This document shows positions 1 to 8,847 of a DNA stretch of 64,000 bases, piece after piece. The stretch is from NCBI RefSeq assembly GCF_023094165.1, contig NZ_JALMDK010000006.1, positions 248,001-312,000 of the forward strand, in the 5' to 3' direction. The notes beneath the pieces were generated by a model. That model searched no databases, was not told the DNA's origin, and saw only the letters and a program-made list of their open reading frames with translations. Position numbers and translations under genes: made by a program. How positions within the stretch are numbered: the first letter of the stretch is position 1; every line of letters starts with the position of its first letter. The DNA is from Crossiella sp. S99.2 (GTDB lineage: Bacteria; Actinomycetota; Actinomycetes; Mycobacteriales; Pseudonocardiaceae).

Positions 1-88
1 CGCGGTGCCACCTGTGTCTGGCTCGCCTTGCCCACATTCAACGTAGTGCCCAGGACCCGCGCCGGGCGCCTATCCCGGGGCGGCTACG

Positions 89-580
89 GTGGCCGGTGTG
101 GCGTTCTGGGACCGGGCCGCTGGGCGGCCCGAGATGCGTGAGACGGGGCCAGAATCGCGTGCGCCCATCGTCGGCTCCGGGGCACCGGTGGCGGTCGCGT
201 GGTCGTGGTTCCCGGCCGGGGAGTACGAGCAGGCACTGCGGCAGTGGCCGGAGCTGGTCGATCTGTGGGGCCTGCCGACCGGGCACGACCACGCTGCCTA
301 CTGCCGGATGATGCAGGCCAAACTCGAAGAGGCGGCTCGCAGCGGCCTGACCAACATCTGGATCGCCCCGATCCAGATCACCGCACTGGTGGCATGGGCG
401 AATGAGCGTGGTGAGGATCCGGCCAGTGCGTCAGCCCGCTCCGCCTACGCCGCCGATCTGGCTCGCCGCGGCGACCCGGACCTGATCGCGTGGCCGCCGG
501 AACGTAACCAGTCCTGCTGGTGCGGTTCCGGCCGCAAGTACAAGGCCTGCTGCGCCCGTCCCATCACCGCGCGGGGCTGA
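89..580 (+). CDS. SEC-C motif protein
   Basis: Protein of 163 residues ending in a SEC-C zinc-binding motif (CWCGSGRKYKACC, about residues 146-158). This motif binds one zinc through three Cys and a final Cys/His and is known from the SecA tail and many small proteins of unknown role. The rest of the protein is not recognised. The start is GTG at 89; an in-frame ATG at 134 would shorten it by 15 residues. It ends 3 nt before the next gene, so the two are probably one operon. SEC-C next to a pRiA4b-like protein is a plausible plasmid-type pairing, but that is inference. Confidence 0.7.
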   Translation: MAGVAFWDRAAGRPEMRETGPESRAPIVGSGAPVAVAWSWFPAGEYEQALRQWPELVDLWGLPTGHDHAAYCRMMQAKLEEAARSGLTNIWIAPIQITALVAWANERGEDPASASARSAYAADLARRGDPDLIAWPPERNQSCWCGSGRKYKACCARPITARG

Positions 581-583
581 GCC

Positions 584-1924
584 ATGGACGCGGATGGCCC
601 CACCGGGGACACGGCAATCGACGCCGCGCTGGCCGAACTCGCCGCCACCGACCCCACCGCGGCCGAGGATGCGCGGGCCGCGCTGGAATCGCTGACCTGG
701 GGACAGGGCTTGGAGGTACTCAGCCTGCACGGCGTGGCCGATTTCCTCTGGTACCGGTTGCCCGTCAAGTGGATGAGCGAAGCCGAGGAGAAACGGAGGG
801 TCGCCGCCGCACTGGGCCAGGTGTTCGAGCAGGTCGGCCTGCCCCGCTATGCCACGATCTGTGCCGCACCTCTGACAGCCACGATCCTGGACACCTACGA
901 CCAGCAGGGCGAGTCGGCGGGCCTGGCCGCCTATCAGCGGGCGTTGGCGGCCAGCGGCGTGCAACCGCCGGAGATTCCCGGCCTGCTGGTGTGGGGCACG
1001 ATGCTGGGCACTGAGGAGGCGGCGGCCTATTGGGCGGTGACCGAGCGGCTGGAACTCGCCCTCACTGCGGGGGAGTTCACACCCGGTGCCCGAGGGTGGC
1101 GGAGCACGGCGCAGCGGATCACCGCCGAGTTCCTCACCGCCGACCCGGTGGATTTCGCGGGTGGGGCGTGGCTGGACCGCATCCAGACCGAACGGCTCGG
1201 CCGCTGGGCCGATTCCCGCTCCACGGTGCGCGCCACGCTCACGAGCAAGATCACCAACCGGCTAATCACCCCCATCGAGGTGCCCGCCGACGCCGACCAC
1301 CACCTGGCCCCAGTGCGCTGGCTGCTGGAACTCGCCGCCGCCGAGGGCGTTCCGTTGACCGCGACCGGCACCCTTGCCCGTGCCGTGGTCGGCGAGGGGG
1401 CCCGTCGGTTCGACTGGCTGACCTTCGGTAAACAACCTCGCTCCGAGTCCGACCTGCCCGAAGCCTGGACCCTGCGCACGCTCGCGGTGGAGATCGGTGC
1501 GGTGCGCCGCCGCGGACGTCGCCTCCTCCTGACACCTGCCGGGCGCCGGCTGCTGACTGACGGCACTCCCGCGCTATGGCAGGCGGTCATGCCCACGTTG
1601 CTGCCGAAACCTCCGGCCGAAGCCGCTGCCGCCGAGATCGCCCTGCTGCTGACGCTCACCGGCAACCGGCACGGCTACGACCAGCGCAACCGGCAGGTCG
1701 CCGATGCTCTGGCCGGCGAGGGTTGGCGCAGCCAGAGCACAGGCGGCCCGATCGAGCCCGACCAGATCGGCTGGTTACTCGGCGAACTGGCCCGCCGCCT
1801 CGACCTCCTGCGTCTCACCGAGCAACGGCGCCTCGGCGACCCGCACGCCCTCACCCCTGCTGGCACGGCAGCGGCGTATGCCGCCCTCCGACACCGCGCA
1901 TTGGCGCCCCGCGATACACCGTGA
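584..1924 (+). CDS. Uncharacterised protein with pRiA4b ORF-3-like tail
   Basis: Protein of 446 residues, no signal peptide or membrane segment. From about residue 240 it shows a pattern seen in the C-terminal half of pRiA4b ORF-3-type plasmid proteins: an LT-x-x-G-x-L segment (LTATGTLARAVV), a following acidic DLPE segment, and a basic winged-helix-like turn (RRRGRRLLLTPAGRRLL, about 305-321). The N-terminal half is Ala/Glu-rich and helical. The start ATG lies 3 nt after the stop of the SEC-C gene, suggesting co-translation. The pRiA4b resemblance is pattern-based and the molecular role is unknown. Confidence 0.65.
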   Translation: MDADGPTGDTAIDAALAELAATDPTAAEDARAALESLTWGQGLEVLSLHGVADFLWYRLPVKWMSEAEEKRRVAAALGQVFEQVGLPRYATICAAPLTATILDTYDQQGESAGLAAYQRALAASGVQPPEIPGLLVWGTMLGTEEAAAYWAVTERLELALTAGEFTPGARGWRSTAQRITAEFLTADPVDFAGGAWLDRIQTERLGRWADSRSTVRATLTSKITNRLITPIEVPADADHHLAPVRWLLELAAAEGVPLTATGTLARAVVGEGARRFDWLTFGKQPRSESDLPEAWTLRTLAVEIGAVRRRGRRLLLTPAGRRLLTDGTPALWQAVMPTLLPKPPAEAAAAEIALLLTLTGNRHGYDQRNRQVADALAGEGWRSQSTGGPIEPDQIGWLLGELARRLDLLRLTEQRRLGDPHALTPAGTAAAYAALRHRALAPRDTP

Positions 1925-2369
1925 ATGATCCGATCACCCGAACAAACCGCGGCCGTCAAGTGGGCACCTGTAGATCATCTTCAGCGCCGCCGCGATGTCA
2001 CGCTCGTAACCGCGGACCCAGTGGAGGGCGCCACGCCGTGCTCGGCGGCCAGCCGTCGCAGGTTGGCCAGATCCGCCTCATTCGCCCCAGCCCGATGCTC
2101 GTCACCGGCCGCTCGCGCTGTGCTCCGCGCTCGAACCGAGCCTTGGGGCCAACGAGTACCGAGGCTGCGATCGGGACGGCCAGCCGGGCGAGGACGCGCG
2201 CACGGCCGGAGTCCGCCGCAGGACCGGCGACTGGATCTGCACAACCCCAACCGTCACCGCAGGACAGCGGCGTTCACTGCATTGAGCGATTGTCCGGTCA
2301 GCGCGGCGCCCGCCCCGGTCCTGCGCCATACGTTGATCTGGCTTGTTCCGTTACGGGGAGGGAACCGCC
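1925..2369. other. Gene-poor gap with a decayed minus-strand ORF
   Basis: No intact gene is visible over 445 bp. On the minus strand, around 1950-2120, two frames join into a plausible fragment (ending LHWVRGYERDIAAALKMIYR) only if one frameshift is allowed, so a short pseudogene piece is likely. The purine-rich GGGGAGGGAA just before 2370 is the ribosome binding site of the next gene. Confidence 0.4.
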
Positions 2370-4817
2370 ATGGGCAGGGCTGCCGGATTCGCGCGCCGGG
2401 TGGTGGCGGTCGGGACGATCACCGCGGTGCTGCTGGGCGGTATCAGCGTGGGTGGCGCGTCGGCCGGGCCTGCCGCGTTCGAGGAACCTGCCGCGGCCGG
2501 TATCGACTTCGGGGGCAAGCTCGCCACTCCGGACCCCGACCGGGTCTGGGCGGCCATCGACGACTACCTGCGCCGAGGGCCGCGGCCTTCCAGCTGGTCG
2601 GTGGCCGGGCGAGAGCTGGTCTTCGGACGGTTCCGGATGATCTTCCAGCCCCAGCCGGCCGAGGACCCGCTGCCGTTCGCGCCGGTGGCGACCTACCGGT
2701 TCCACGGCCCGGATCTGGTCGTGGTCCGCGTGTCCAACCGGGCCAGTGCCCGGCACATCCGCGCGGCGCTGATCGCCAGGGCGTACGAGGTGGACCAGAT
2801 CCGCTCCGACCGCGCCGCCAACCGGCGGCCGGACCTCGCCAACGGGCTCACCGAAGGCATCCTCACCACCGAAGGACACGCCGGAACGGCGCCGGGGCGG
2901 ATGCCGCTCAGCCCGCAGGACATCGGCAGGCTCATGCTGCTGCGGGCCTACTGGCACGAGTTGTGGGCCAGGCCCGACCCCGAACTCCAGGCCCACGCGG
3001 TCGGCGAGATGATCGCCCTCGGTCTCTACGACGACCGCTGGTACCGGAACCCTTGGCAGATCCCGGACAACACGCCGCGGGCGGGCGCTGACGCGGTGCG
3101 GATCAGACTGGACTCGATCAAGCAGCACTTCCCCGAACTGGGCGGCTTCCTGGACGGCTACCGGCAACGTCCCCCGGTGGACAGCGCCTGGTTCGACTGG
3201 GTGCACCTGCTGCGCGAGCGGAACCGGGACCTGCTGCGCCGCGGCGCCGAAGCTCTGATCGCCCAGCGGCGACAGTCCGATGCGGAACTGACCGGGAAGT
3301 TCAACGACACCGCCCAGCTGCCGGTCTTCCCGCTGCTGATCGTGGGCTCCGGCTGGGCGGCCACCGAGGACTACCTCACCCTCAACGCGCCCGCCCACGC
3401 GCCGGGGCAGCTGCCGCAGATCATGGCCCTGGCGCCCGACAGCGGCACGGTCAACAACCTGGACGAGACCTACCTCAGCCAGTCCGCGATGGACCTGCAA
3501 CTACCCGGTGCGCCGTTCCAGCCACGGGACTTCGCCAGGGACGTCACCGACTTCCAGCGCAGCGACGACTTCGGCCGCGCGGTCGGGGTGGCCAGGGCCT
3601 GGGCCGCGATGCCCACCGTGCACGCCACGGTGGCCAGGATCGAGGAGCGCGCCGCGGCCGCGGACGGCAACAGCTGGCCGGGTGGTGCCCGCTACCGCGT
3701 CGTCCTGGGCTCCCAGCGCCAGGTGTACGCCGCCGCGCTGGACCTCGCGACCGGGCTGGGACCGCAACGGCTGCCACAGGCCGAACCCCGGCAGCTGGCC
3801 GGTCGTGAGTTCACCGATCCGGCCACCGGCCACCGCGTCCGGTTCACCAGCGCGACCACCGCCGAGGTCCACAACGCCGCGGGTGCCCAGGTCACCGCGG
3901 GCCCGCTGCCCTCGTCGGTGAGCTGGCTGCTCGGGGTGGAGGTGGACCAGCGGGGAGCGGTGATCGTGCGCACACCGCCGTTCCTGGTCGACACCAGTGG
4001 GCGTCCCACCAACCAGCGGATCAAGGGCAGCGCGGTGGTGTACTTCAACGCCTCCCGGTTCAGCCGCGACTACGGCCCCGACGACCGGGTACTGGTGGTC
4101 GGCGCCGCCTCCGCCGGGGCCTGGGACGTGGAGCAGATCGCCCGCGCCAGCCGCCAGCCGATCAGCTGGACCGCCCGCGGCCGCGCGGTCGCGGCGGAGT
4201 GCGCGGAATACCCGCGCGGACTGCCCACCGTGGACCCGCGCTCCTGGTGCGCCGAGTACCACTCCCCCGCGACCCAGCCCGCGCGCCGGGCCGAACTGGC
4301 CACCGACCTCAGTTTCGCCGCGGGCTACTACCGGCGAAACACCATCCCCGGACTCGGCGCGTACTCCCCCGAGGTCTGGCCGCGCACCCGCCGGTCCAAC
4401 CAGCTGCCGACCGATATCGCCTACACCGCTGACAACCGCCTGCAGGTCACCTATCCGGACAACAGCACCGAGGTCTTCGACAAGATCGTGTACTCCATCG
4501 GCAAGGCCATCGACTATCCCGGGGCCGCCCGCGACCTGCTCGGCGAGTTCGCACTCGACCCGATCACCGGACCCGCCAGGGAGATCAACGGGCTACAGGA
4601 CCGCTCGGGCGGGCTACGGGTGCTCGGCGCCGCCCACACCACCAACGAACTACTCGGCCTGGTGCGCGAGGACTTCCGCGACACCACCCGGGAACGGGTG
4701 AACCGGCAGGCCGCCGTCCTCCCACCCGACGCGCGCACGGTCAACGTCAGCGTCCGCTACCACGCCCTGCGCATCGCCGAGGCAAACCGCACCTACCGGC
4801 CCCCTGGTACCCCGTGA
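2370..4817 (+). CDS. Large secreted protein with Rossmann-like segments
   Basis: Protein of 815 residues from ATG 2370, chosen for its ribosome binding site GGGGAGGG and because it opens with a signal peptide: basic GRAAGFARR, a hydrophobic stretch VVAVGTITAVLLGGISVGG, then a likely cleavage site after ASA. Two glycine-rich beta-strand motifs follow, LLIVGSGWAA (about 320) and VLVVGAASAG (about 575), resembling dinucleotide-binding folds of flavin or NAD(P) enzymes. A flavoprotein-like or toxin-like exported enzyme is possible, but I do not recognise the family. It sits between two gaps and may be a single-gene unit. Confidence 0.7.
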   Translation: MGRAAGFARRVVAVGTITAVLLGGISVGGASAGPAAFEEPAAAGIDFGGKLATPDPDRVWAAIDDYLRRGPRPSSWSVAGRELVFGRFRMIFQPQPAEDPLPFAPVATYRFHGPDLVVVRVSNRASARHIRAALIARAYEVDQIRSDRAANRRPDLANGLTEGILTTEGHAGTAPGRMPLSPQDIGRLMLLRAYWHELWARPDPELQAHAVGEMIALGLYDDRWYRNPWQIPDNTPRAGADAVRIRLDSIKQHFPELGGFLDGYRQRPPVDSAWFDWVHLLRERNRDLLRRGAEALIAQRRQSDAELTGKFNDTAQLPVFPLLIVGSGWAATEDYLTLNAPAHAPGQLPQIMALAPDSGTVNNLDETYLSQSAMDLQLPGAPFQPRDFARDVTDFQRSDDFGRAVGVARAWAAMPTVHATVARIEERAAAADGNSWPGGARYRVVLGSQRQVYAAALDLATGLGPQRLPQAEPRQLAGREFTDPATGHRVRFTSATTAEVHNAAGAQVTAGPLPSSVSWLLGVEVDQRGAVIVRTPPFLVDTSGRPTNQRIKGSAVVYFNASRFSRDYGPDDRVLVVGAASAGAWDVEQIARASRQPISWTARGRAVAAECAEYPRGLPTVDPRSWCAEYHSPATQPARRAELATDLSFAAGYYRRNTIPGLGAYSPEVWPRTRRSNQLPTDIAYTADNRLQVTYPDNSTEVFDKIVYSIGKAIDYPGAARDLLGEFALDPITGPAREINGLQDRSGGLRVLGAAHTTNELLGLVREDFRDTTRERVNRQAAVLPPDARTVNVSVRYHALRIAEANRTYRPPGTP

Positions 4818-4957
4818 CCGCCTCGACGGGCCAAGCCCATCTGGATCTCGTTCGATTGGCTGGACACGGACACCAGAGTCGGGGCACCGGCTTCCGAACA
4901 GCTCCCTAGCGGTGTCACCGCGCCGCCGGAGGACCGGCGGATCTGCGCCCGCTCTGA

Positions 4958-5278
4958 TCAGCTGTCCACGATCCGGATCCCGCGCAGATCGGGCAGCACT
5001 CCTTGCAGTGTGTGCAGAAGCGTTAGCTGAGCGTCGGTGAGCCGCAACTCAGCCTCAGCTTGACTGGCACCGGCAGCCGCATCTCGCCGGCTCTGCGTCC
5101 AGGCGAGGTTGATCTGTGTCCAGAGGCCGCCCCATTCCGGATGCACGGTGGTCGGTGACGACGACCGTGTGGCGCAGTACCGGTATAGCTCGTCGAGTGT
5201 GGGCACCGGCAACCAACACGATGCCGTGTTCCCGTGCCCATGTTGGCCACGGGGTTCCTGACCCGGCTCCGCGGTCAT
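4958..5278 (-). CDS. Uncharacterised 106-residue protein
   Basis: Small soluble protein. The N-terminal part is Gly/His/Gln-rich (MTAEPGQEPRGQHGHG). The C-terminal half is an amphipathic helix with regular Leu spacing (AELRLTDAQLTLLHTLQGVL). Its ATG overlaps the TGA of the upstream small membrane protein (ATGA), so the two are translationally coupled. It ends before a 140-bp gap facing the secreted-protein gene. No family is recognised. Confidence 0.55.
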   Translation of the reverse strand: MTAEPGQEPRGQHGHGNTASCWLPVPTLDELYRYCATRSSSPTTVHPEWGGLWTQINLAWTQSRRDAAAGASQAEAELRLTDAQLTLLHTLQGVLPDLRGIRIVDS

Positions 5279-5442
5279 GGCTGGTGCCCTTGATTCATGA
5301 CTGCTCCTGTACCGCCGTGATGCCGTGCCCCAAAGCCAGGCTCATGCTCCGCTTTCCCCAGCACGACGCTGCGCAAGGAGACAACGAGTGGGGCGGCGAG
5401 CACGAGCGGTCCCGTGACGACCAGGTCGGAGTTTGTGGCCAT
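5275..5442 (-). CDS. Small membrane protein (55 residues)
   Basis: Starts at ATG 5442 (MATNSDLVV). It has one hydrophobic stretch (LVVTGPLVLAAPLVVSL, about residues 7-23) consistent with a single membrane helix, followed by a polar, Gly/His-rich tail. The TGA overlaps the ATG of the next gene. A longer in-frame start at 5532 exists, but its extra residues are basic and low complexity and look like non-coding read-through. Function is unknown. Confidence 0.45.
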   Translation of the reverse strand: MATNSDLVVTGPLVLAAPLVVSLRSVVLGKAEHEPGFGARHHGGTGAVMNQGHQP

Positions 5443-5817
5443 ACCTACAACAGTCGGCAGGGGCCAGCTCTTCGTGGCCCTGGACGGCCTCGTCGGCCCT
5501 TCACCACGGTTCGCGCCGACCTTCCGGATCACGATGGCTGACCTCGGACGACACGGACCCAGGCGACATCACTGAAGATCAACAACCGGAGTGGGCGTTC
5601 TGTTTAGGCGCTCTTCGACAAAGCCGGGATGAGTGCTGATGTCGACTGAGTTACATCGGCGAACCGCATAAATTCACTCCACACTGAAGTAACTATAGTA
5701 GTTGATCTCGGCTGCCGCCCCGTCCCCAGAGCCAGATTGCCGTGATCACCAGCGGCACCAGTCCTGTGTAGACATCGGAACCACGCACGACCGCGACGCG
5801 ACCAGATCGCGGTGGCC

Positions 5818-5827
5818 GCGTTACCTC
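5818..5827 (+). promoter_or_regulatory. Element motif copy 1 (GCGTTACCTC)
   Basis: Upstream-most copy of the ten-fold motif, in the gap before the primase and 202 nt from its ATG. Its context is cgCGTTACCTCcag. No start codon lies at the 37-39 nt spacing seen for other copies, so it may be a second site for the primase promoter rather than a promoter itself. Confidence 0.6.
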
Positions 5828-5982
5828 CAGCAGCAGATCGCGCCGCAGCTCGCCACGATTCGCTCCACAGGCGTACGGGCACAGTGCCCGAGGACCGCTG
5901 CGCCGGACCCGACTCACGAGGGACAACAACGTAGTTGGTTTCAGCGACAGATCTCGCATCGGCCGACCAGCAGGCCGCAACC

Positions 5983-5992
5983 GCGTTACCTA
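5983..5992 (+). promoter_or_regulatory. Element motif copy 2 (GCGTTACCTA), primase
   Basis: Lies exactly 37 nt before the primase ATG, the spacing also seen for the minus-strand operons at 8672 and 14548. It ends in A rather than C, as does copy 6. A promoter or operator for the primase gene is the natural reading. No consistent -10 box could be found downstream by eye. Confidence 0.75.
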
Positions 5993-6029
5993 TGGCCCCG
6001 CCTACGTCCGAAGAGAGGAGGCGACGGGC

Positions 6030-7367
6030 ATGACCGACTCGGAACTGAAGCACGCGCTCTATCGCCTGACCATCGCTCCGGCGGCTCACCACAGCGGGCG
6101 GTTCTCGCCGCCCATGCACGCCCGATGCCCAGGATGCCCCCAGGGGTTGTCTGCGGGTTGGGGACGGCACTGGCGATGCGATGGCTGCGGCCGTGGCGGT
6201 GATGTCGTGGACTACCTTCGCGAAACTGGACTGTCCTTCGCCCAGGCGCGGTCCTTGCTGATTGCCGAGGCCGAGCGTTGGACGTCGTGGGAGCGTCAGG
6301 CGCTCCGAGCAGCAATGCCGCTGCCAGTCGTGTTGACACATCTGGGAATCCCGACCCTTGGACGGGCAATACGATGTCTGAACTGGCAGGCGCATCGTCG
6401 AGGGGACAGCCGGCCGTCATGCGTGGTCTATCCCGATAGCGTGCACTGCTTCGCGTGCGGCTTTCACGGTGATGCCTTCGCGGTGTGGCAGCAGGTACGC
6501 GGTTGTGACTTCCGGACCGCCTGGGATGCCTTGTTCTTCGAGGCGCAGCGGGGCGGCGCCTATGTCGGCGTGGTCGAGTCCGTCAAGCTACGGCGGCCCA
6601 TGCGTAACGGGCTGGACTTCGTGCCGCTCTACGACGAGGTGCTGGCCTGCTGCCCGTCATTGCCTGGCACTGCTGGTGCGACCTACCTCACCTCGCGCGG
6701 CATCGACCCCGCGGCCGCGCACCGGCTGGGTGTGCGGTGGCTTTCCAACGCCGCGCTCGGTCGCGTCCAGGCACTGATGGAGACGCTCCCGAAAGGAGCA
6801 GCGGTGGATGCCGGGCTGGTAGATGCCCGAGGCCTGTTCACCCTGCGCTGTCATCGGCTGCTCTTCCCTGCCCGGCGAGACGGCCACACCGTCTGGTTGC
6901 AAGGCAGGTCGACTCGCCACGGGGTCGCCAAGGAAGGGCGTTGGCGGTCGTTGAGCGGGATCCGCCCGTGGCCACTCGGCTTGGATCAGCTGGGGCAGGC
7001 CGGGCTGGACGAGATGGTACTGGTAGCTGAGGGTTCGACCGACTGGCTGGCGTTGGCCAGCCGCGGCTGGACCACGATCGGGGTGCCAGGGGCGCAGGCG
7101 ATCGCCAACATGTGGCTTCGTCTGCTCACCGGCCGGCGCGTCGTGCTCGCCCACGACGGCGACGGCGCCGGTGACCTGGGTGCGCAGCTCTGGCGCGAGC
7201 GTCTGCGGCCGTTCCGGGTCGTGCCGCAACGCCTACCGCTGCCTCCGGATGTGGATGTGTGCGACTACTTGCGCGCCGCACAGTCGCACGATCCCGTCCG
7301 GGCGGTTGCCCACACCGGTGGCCCTGCCAGATCCGTTCCCCTGAGACAACGGATCTGGCCACCCTAG
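6030..7367 (+). CDS. DNA primase-like protein with zinc ribbons and Toprim domain
   Basis: Protein of 445 residues with a strong ribosome binding site (GAGAGGAGG). Two zinc-binding units lie in the N-terminal half: CPGCPQGL...CDGCGRGGD (about 29-52) and a CHC2-type unit with an upstream His and PSCVVYPDSVHCFACGFHGD (about 130-149), which in bacterial primases binds the template. A Toprim domain follows: catalytic Glu in VAEGSTDWLAL (about 331), then the metal-binding DGDGAGD (about 373). It probably primes replication of the element together with the polymerase and helicase nearby. It ends before a bidirectional hairpin and a convergent DUF4192 gene. Confidence 0.88.
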   Translation: MTDSELKHALYRLTIAPAAHHSGRFSPPMHARCPGCPQGLSAGWGRHWRCDGCGRGGDVVDYLRETGLSFAQARSLLIAEAERWTSWERQALRAAMPLPVVLTHLGIPTLGRAIRCLNWQAHRRGDSRPSCVVYPDSVHCFACGFHGDAFAVWQQVRGCDFRTAWDALFFEAQRGGAYVGVVESVKLRRPMRNGLDFVPLYDEVLACCPSLPGTAGATYLTSRGIDPAAAHRLGVRWLSNAALGRVQALMETLPKGAAVDAGLVDARGLFTLRCHRLLFPARRDGHTVWLQGRSTRHGVAKEGRWRSLSGIRPWPLGLDQLGQAGLDEMVLVAEGSTDWLALASRGWTTIGVPGAQAIANMWLRLLTGRRVVLAHDGDGAGDLGAQLWRERLRPFRVVPQRLPLPPDVDVCDYLRAAQSHDPVRAVAHTGGPARSVPLRQRIWPP

Positions 7368-7424
7368 AGGGTGGGGCGCGCCACGCCCCCCGGCGCGCTC
7401 CACCCTCCCCTTTCAGAACGGAGA

Positions 7425-7457
7425 CGGGGTGTTGCCGACTGGTTCGGCAACACCCCG
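7425..7457. terminator. Bidirectional hairpin terminator, copy A
   Basis: Perfect 14-bp stem (CGGGGTGTTGCCGA paired with its complement) with a 5-nt loop, placed between the convergent primase and DUF4192 genes. There is no strong T-run, as is usual in actinomycetes. The stem core GGGTGTTGCCGA is the same as in the hairpin at 33709-33747. Confidence 0.85.
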
Positions 7458-7468
7458 ATGTTTCTCGA

Positions 7469-8527
7469 TCAGTCCGTCAGTTCGCCGACTGACTCGAGGA
7501 CATGTTTGATGGCCTTCTTTGCCAAATATCGCAGGACGCCACTCATCCAGGACGGAAACACCCCGTACTGCAGGGGGTCGACGAAGCAGGTGACGATTTC
7601 GCGGTCAGAGTCGGCTTCGGTCGCGTGCCTGGCAGCGAGTCTGGCCAGTTCGGTCTCGCCGTTCAAGCCCGCTGTGATCGCGAGCAGTGCCGCGGATTCG
7701 ACACGGTGCCGATCCGGCAGGGACCGGGTCAGGTGCAGCCATAGCTGTACGGCTGCGAGCCAGTCCTTGGTGTAGGCGAAGCGGACGCTGGTGGTCCACA
7801 CCAAGGGATCGGCCAGCGCGGTGGCCAGTCCTACGATGTCCGGGTCGTCGTTGGGCAAGGTTCCCTGCCCTGCGGCCTGCACCGCGTTGTCGACCAGGTC
7901 CATGCTGGCGTAGAACGCCTCGGTGCTTGGGTCAGTGCTGGCCTGGCGGGGCATGTCGAGGTGTGCCAGGAGTGCGAGGCGGCGGTCAAGCGCTACCTCG
8001 TCGTCCGGCTTGAACGCATCCAGGAAGTCCTGGACGCGGTCGTAGGTCACTCTCCCCTCAGTCACGGCCAGCGCCGCCATCTGGCACACACGAGGATCGC
8101 CCAGCCGCCCCGTTGCCACCGGGATGTCGCAGTATCGGATCCACTCGATGCCCTCCCGGATCTCGGGTACCCACAGCGAACACGCGACCGCGATGCCACG
8201 CTGTACCAGCAGCTCGGAGAATCGTGCCACCAGCGAACGATGCGGCAGACCGTCGCGGTCCGGACGGCATCCGCCGCCAACGACCAGCAGCACCACCAGG
8301 TCCCACCCACGGCCGGTGACTGCCGACAGCAGTTGCTCGGGCCGCACCGCTGCGCTGAGCAAGTCGCTGAGATCCATGCGGACAGCCAGGTTGAGATGCA
8401 GCGGATAGGACTCGCGGCACGGGATCACGATCACCACGTCCTGTGGGAAGAACCCGAGCATGTAGGGAACGCTCACGACAAGCTCGCTGATACCGAGTTC
8501 GTTGATCTCTCGTTCGTCGTCAAACAT
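7469..8527 (-). CDS. DUF4192 family protein
   Basis: Protein of 352 residues. The N-terminal segment VSVPYMLGFFPQDVVIVIP is the hallmark of DUF4192, an actinobacterial family of unknown function that usually opens with a PYLLGF-HP-DS-type motif. The fit is good along the whole length (for example LLVVGGG and PLVWTTSVRFAYTKDWLAAVQLWLH). Its ATG overlaps the end of a 50-residue ORF (ATGTTTGA), so the two are coupled. Transcription would come from motif copy 4. DUF4192 genes are often chromosomal, so a copy on a mobile element is notable. Confidence 0.85.
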   Translation of the reverse strand: MFDDEREINELGISELVVSVPYMLGFFPQDVVIVIPCRESYPLHLNLAVRMDLSDLLSAAVRPEQLLSAVTGRGWDLVVLLVVGGGCRPDRDGLPHRSLVARFSELLVQRGIAVACSLWVPEIREGIEWIRYCDIPVATGRLGDPRVCQMAALAVTEGRVTYDRVQDFLDAFKPDDEVALDRRLALLAHLDMPRQASTDPSTEAFYASMDLVDNAVQAAGQGTLPNDDPDIVGLATALADPLVWTTSVRFAYTKDWLAAVQLWLHLTRSLPDRHRVESAALLAITAGLNGETELARLAARHATEADSDREIVTCFVDPLQYGVFPSWMSGVLRYLAKKAIKHVLESVGELTD

Positions 8528-8672
8528 GGTCCAGCGCCCCCGTCTCGGTCATGAGTGTGCTCTGGTTGGGTTGCTGTCTCATCGTCATCTGGCGTTCCAG
8601 GTCCCGCGCACGGGCCGCCAGAGGTGTCACCACCTTCCCCAATGCCGACTGCGTGCTCCCTGGCTGAGACAC
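8520..8672 (-). CDS. Small protein (50 residues) coupled to DUF4192 gene
   Basis: Reads MSQPGSTQSALGKVVTPL... from GTG 8672 and stops at 8520, overlapping the DUF4192 ATG by 8 bp. The middle part (LAARARDLERQMTM) could form an amphipathic helix. The start was chosen because it is exactly 37 nt from motif copy 4, the spacing seen for two other genes. The ribosome binding site (AGCAGG) is modest. No family is recognised. It may serve mainly as a translational leader for the DUF4192 gene. Confidence 0.5.
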   Translation of the reverse strand: MSQPGSTQSALGKVVTPLAARARDLERQMTMRQQPNQSTLMTETGALDHV

Positions 8673-8709
8673 GAGCCTGCTGCCCGCGGCTACGGGCAGG
8701 CCGGTAGGG

Positions 8710-8719
8710 GAGGTAACGC
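8710..8719 (-). promoter_or_regulatory. Element motif copy 4 (GCGTTACCTC), DUF4192 operon
   Basis: Read on the minus strand. It lies 37 nt before GTG 8672. With copy 3 at 8764 it forms a divergent pair, 44 bp apart, in the gap between the DUF4192 operon and the polymerase gene. Confidence 0.72.
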
Positions 8720-8763
8720 GCGCTGACCGTCGTGGCTCTTTCTCCATGCAACTGCTCCAGGCC

Positions 8764-8773
8764 GCGTTACCTC
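8764..8773 (+). promoter_or_regulatory. Element motif copy 3 (GCGTTACCTC), polymerase
   Basis: Lies 74 nt before the chosen polymerase ATG. The intervening leader contains a small hairpin, GCGAG-tgcgtg-CTCGC, and a tiny in-frame ORF starting GTG at 8800. The orientation points at the polymerase. Confidence 0.7.
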
Positions 8774-8847
8774 ACCTCGCGCGACAGCACGGCGAGTGCG
8801 TGCTCGCAGTGCTGGCCTGTCCGTGACGAAAGGGGATGTGCATCGCC

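Larger units (their letters stand above)
5443..6029. other. 587-bp regulatory gap upstream of the primase gene
   Basis: No convincing gene. The gap holds two copies of the element motif (5818-5827 and 5983-5992) and the primase ribosome binding site GAGAGGAGG at about 6014-6022. It has a locally AT-rich patch at 5660-5705 (for example aaattcactcc and actatagtagttg) that could hold a minus-strand promoter. A 95-codon minus-strand ORF (5693-5980) ends in a hydrophobic segment but covers the first motif copy and lacks a good start, so it is not called. Confidence 0.5.

Noticed and set aside
2298..3500. Long minus-strand ORF of 400 codons inside the secreted-protein gene
   Set aside because: It is antisense to a gene with a good signal peptide and ribosome site, and its composition (His/Arg/Pro/Gly-rich) is typical of high-GC shadow frames.
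5693..5980. 95-codon minus-strand ORF ending in a hydrophobic stretch
   Set aside because: It covers a copy of the element motif, lacks a ribosome binding site and has an Arg/Pro-rich body; kept only as a remark in the gap entry.
8800..8826. Tiny leader ORF (GTG, MLAVLACP) before the polymerase
   Set aside because: Eight codons could arise by chance; no attenuator-like structure links it to the polymerase.
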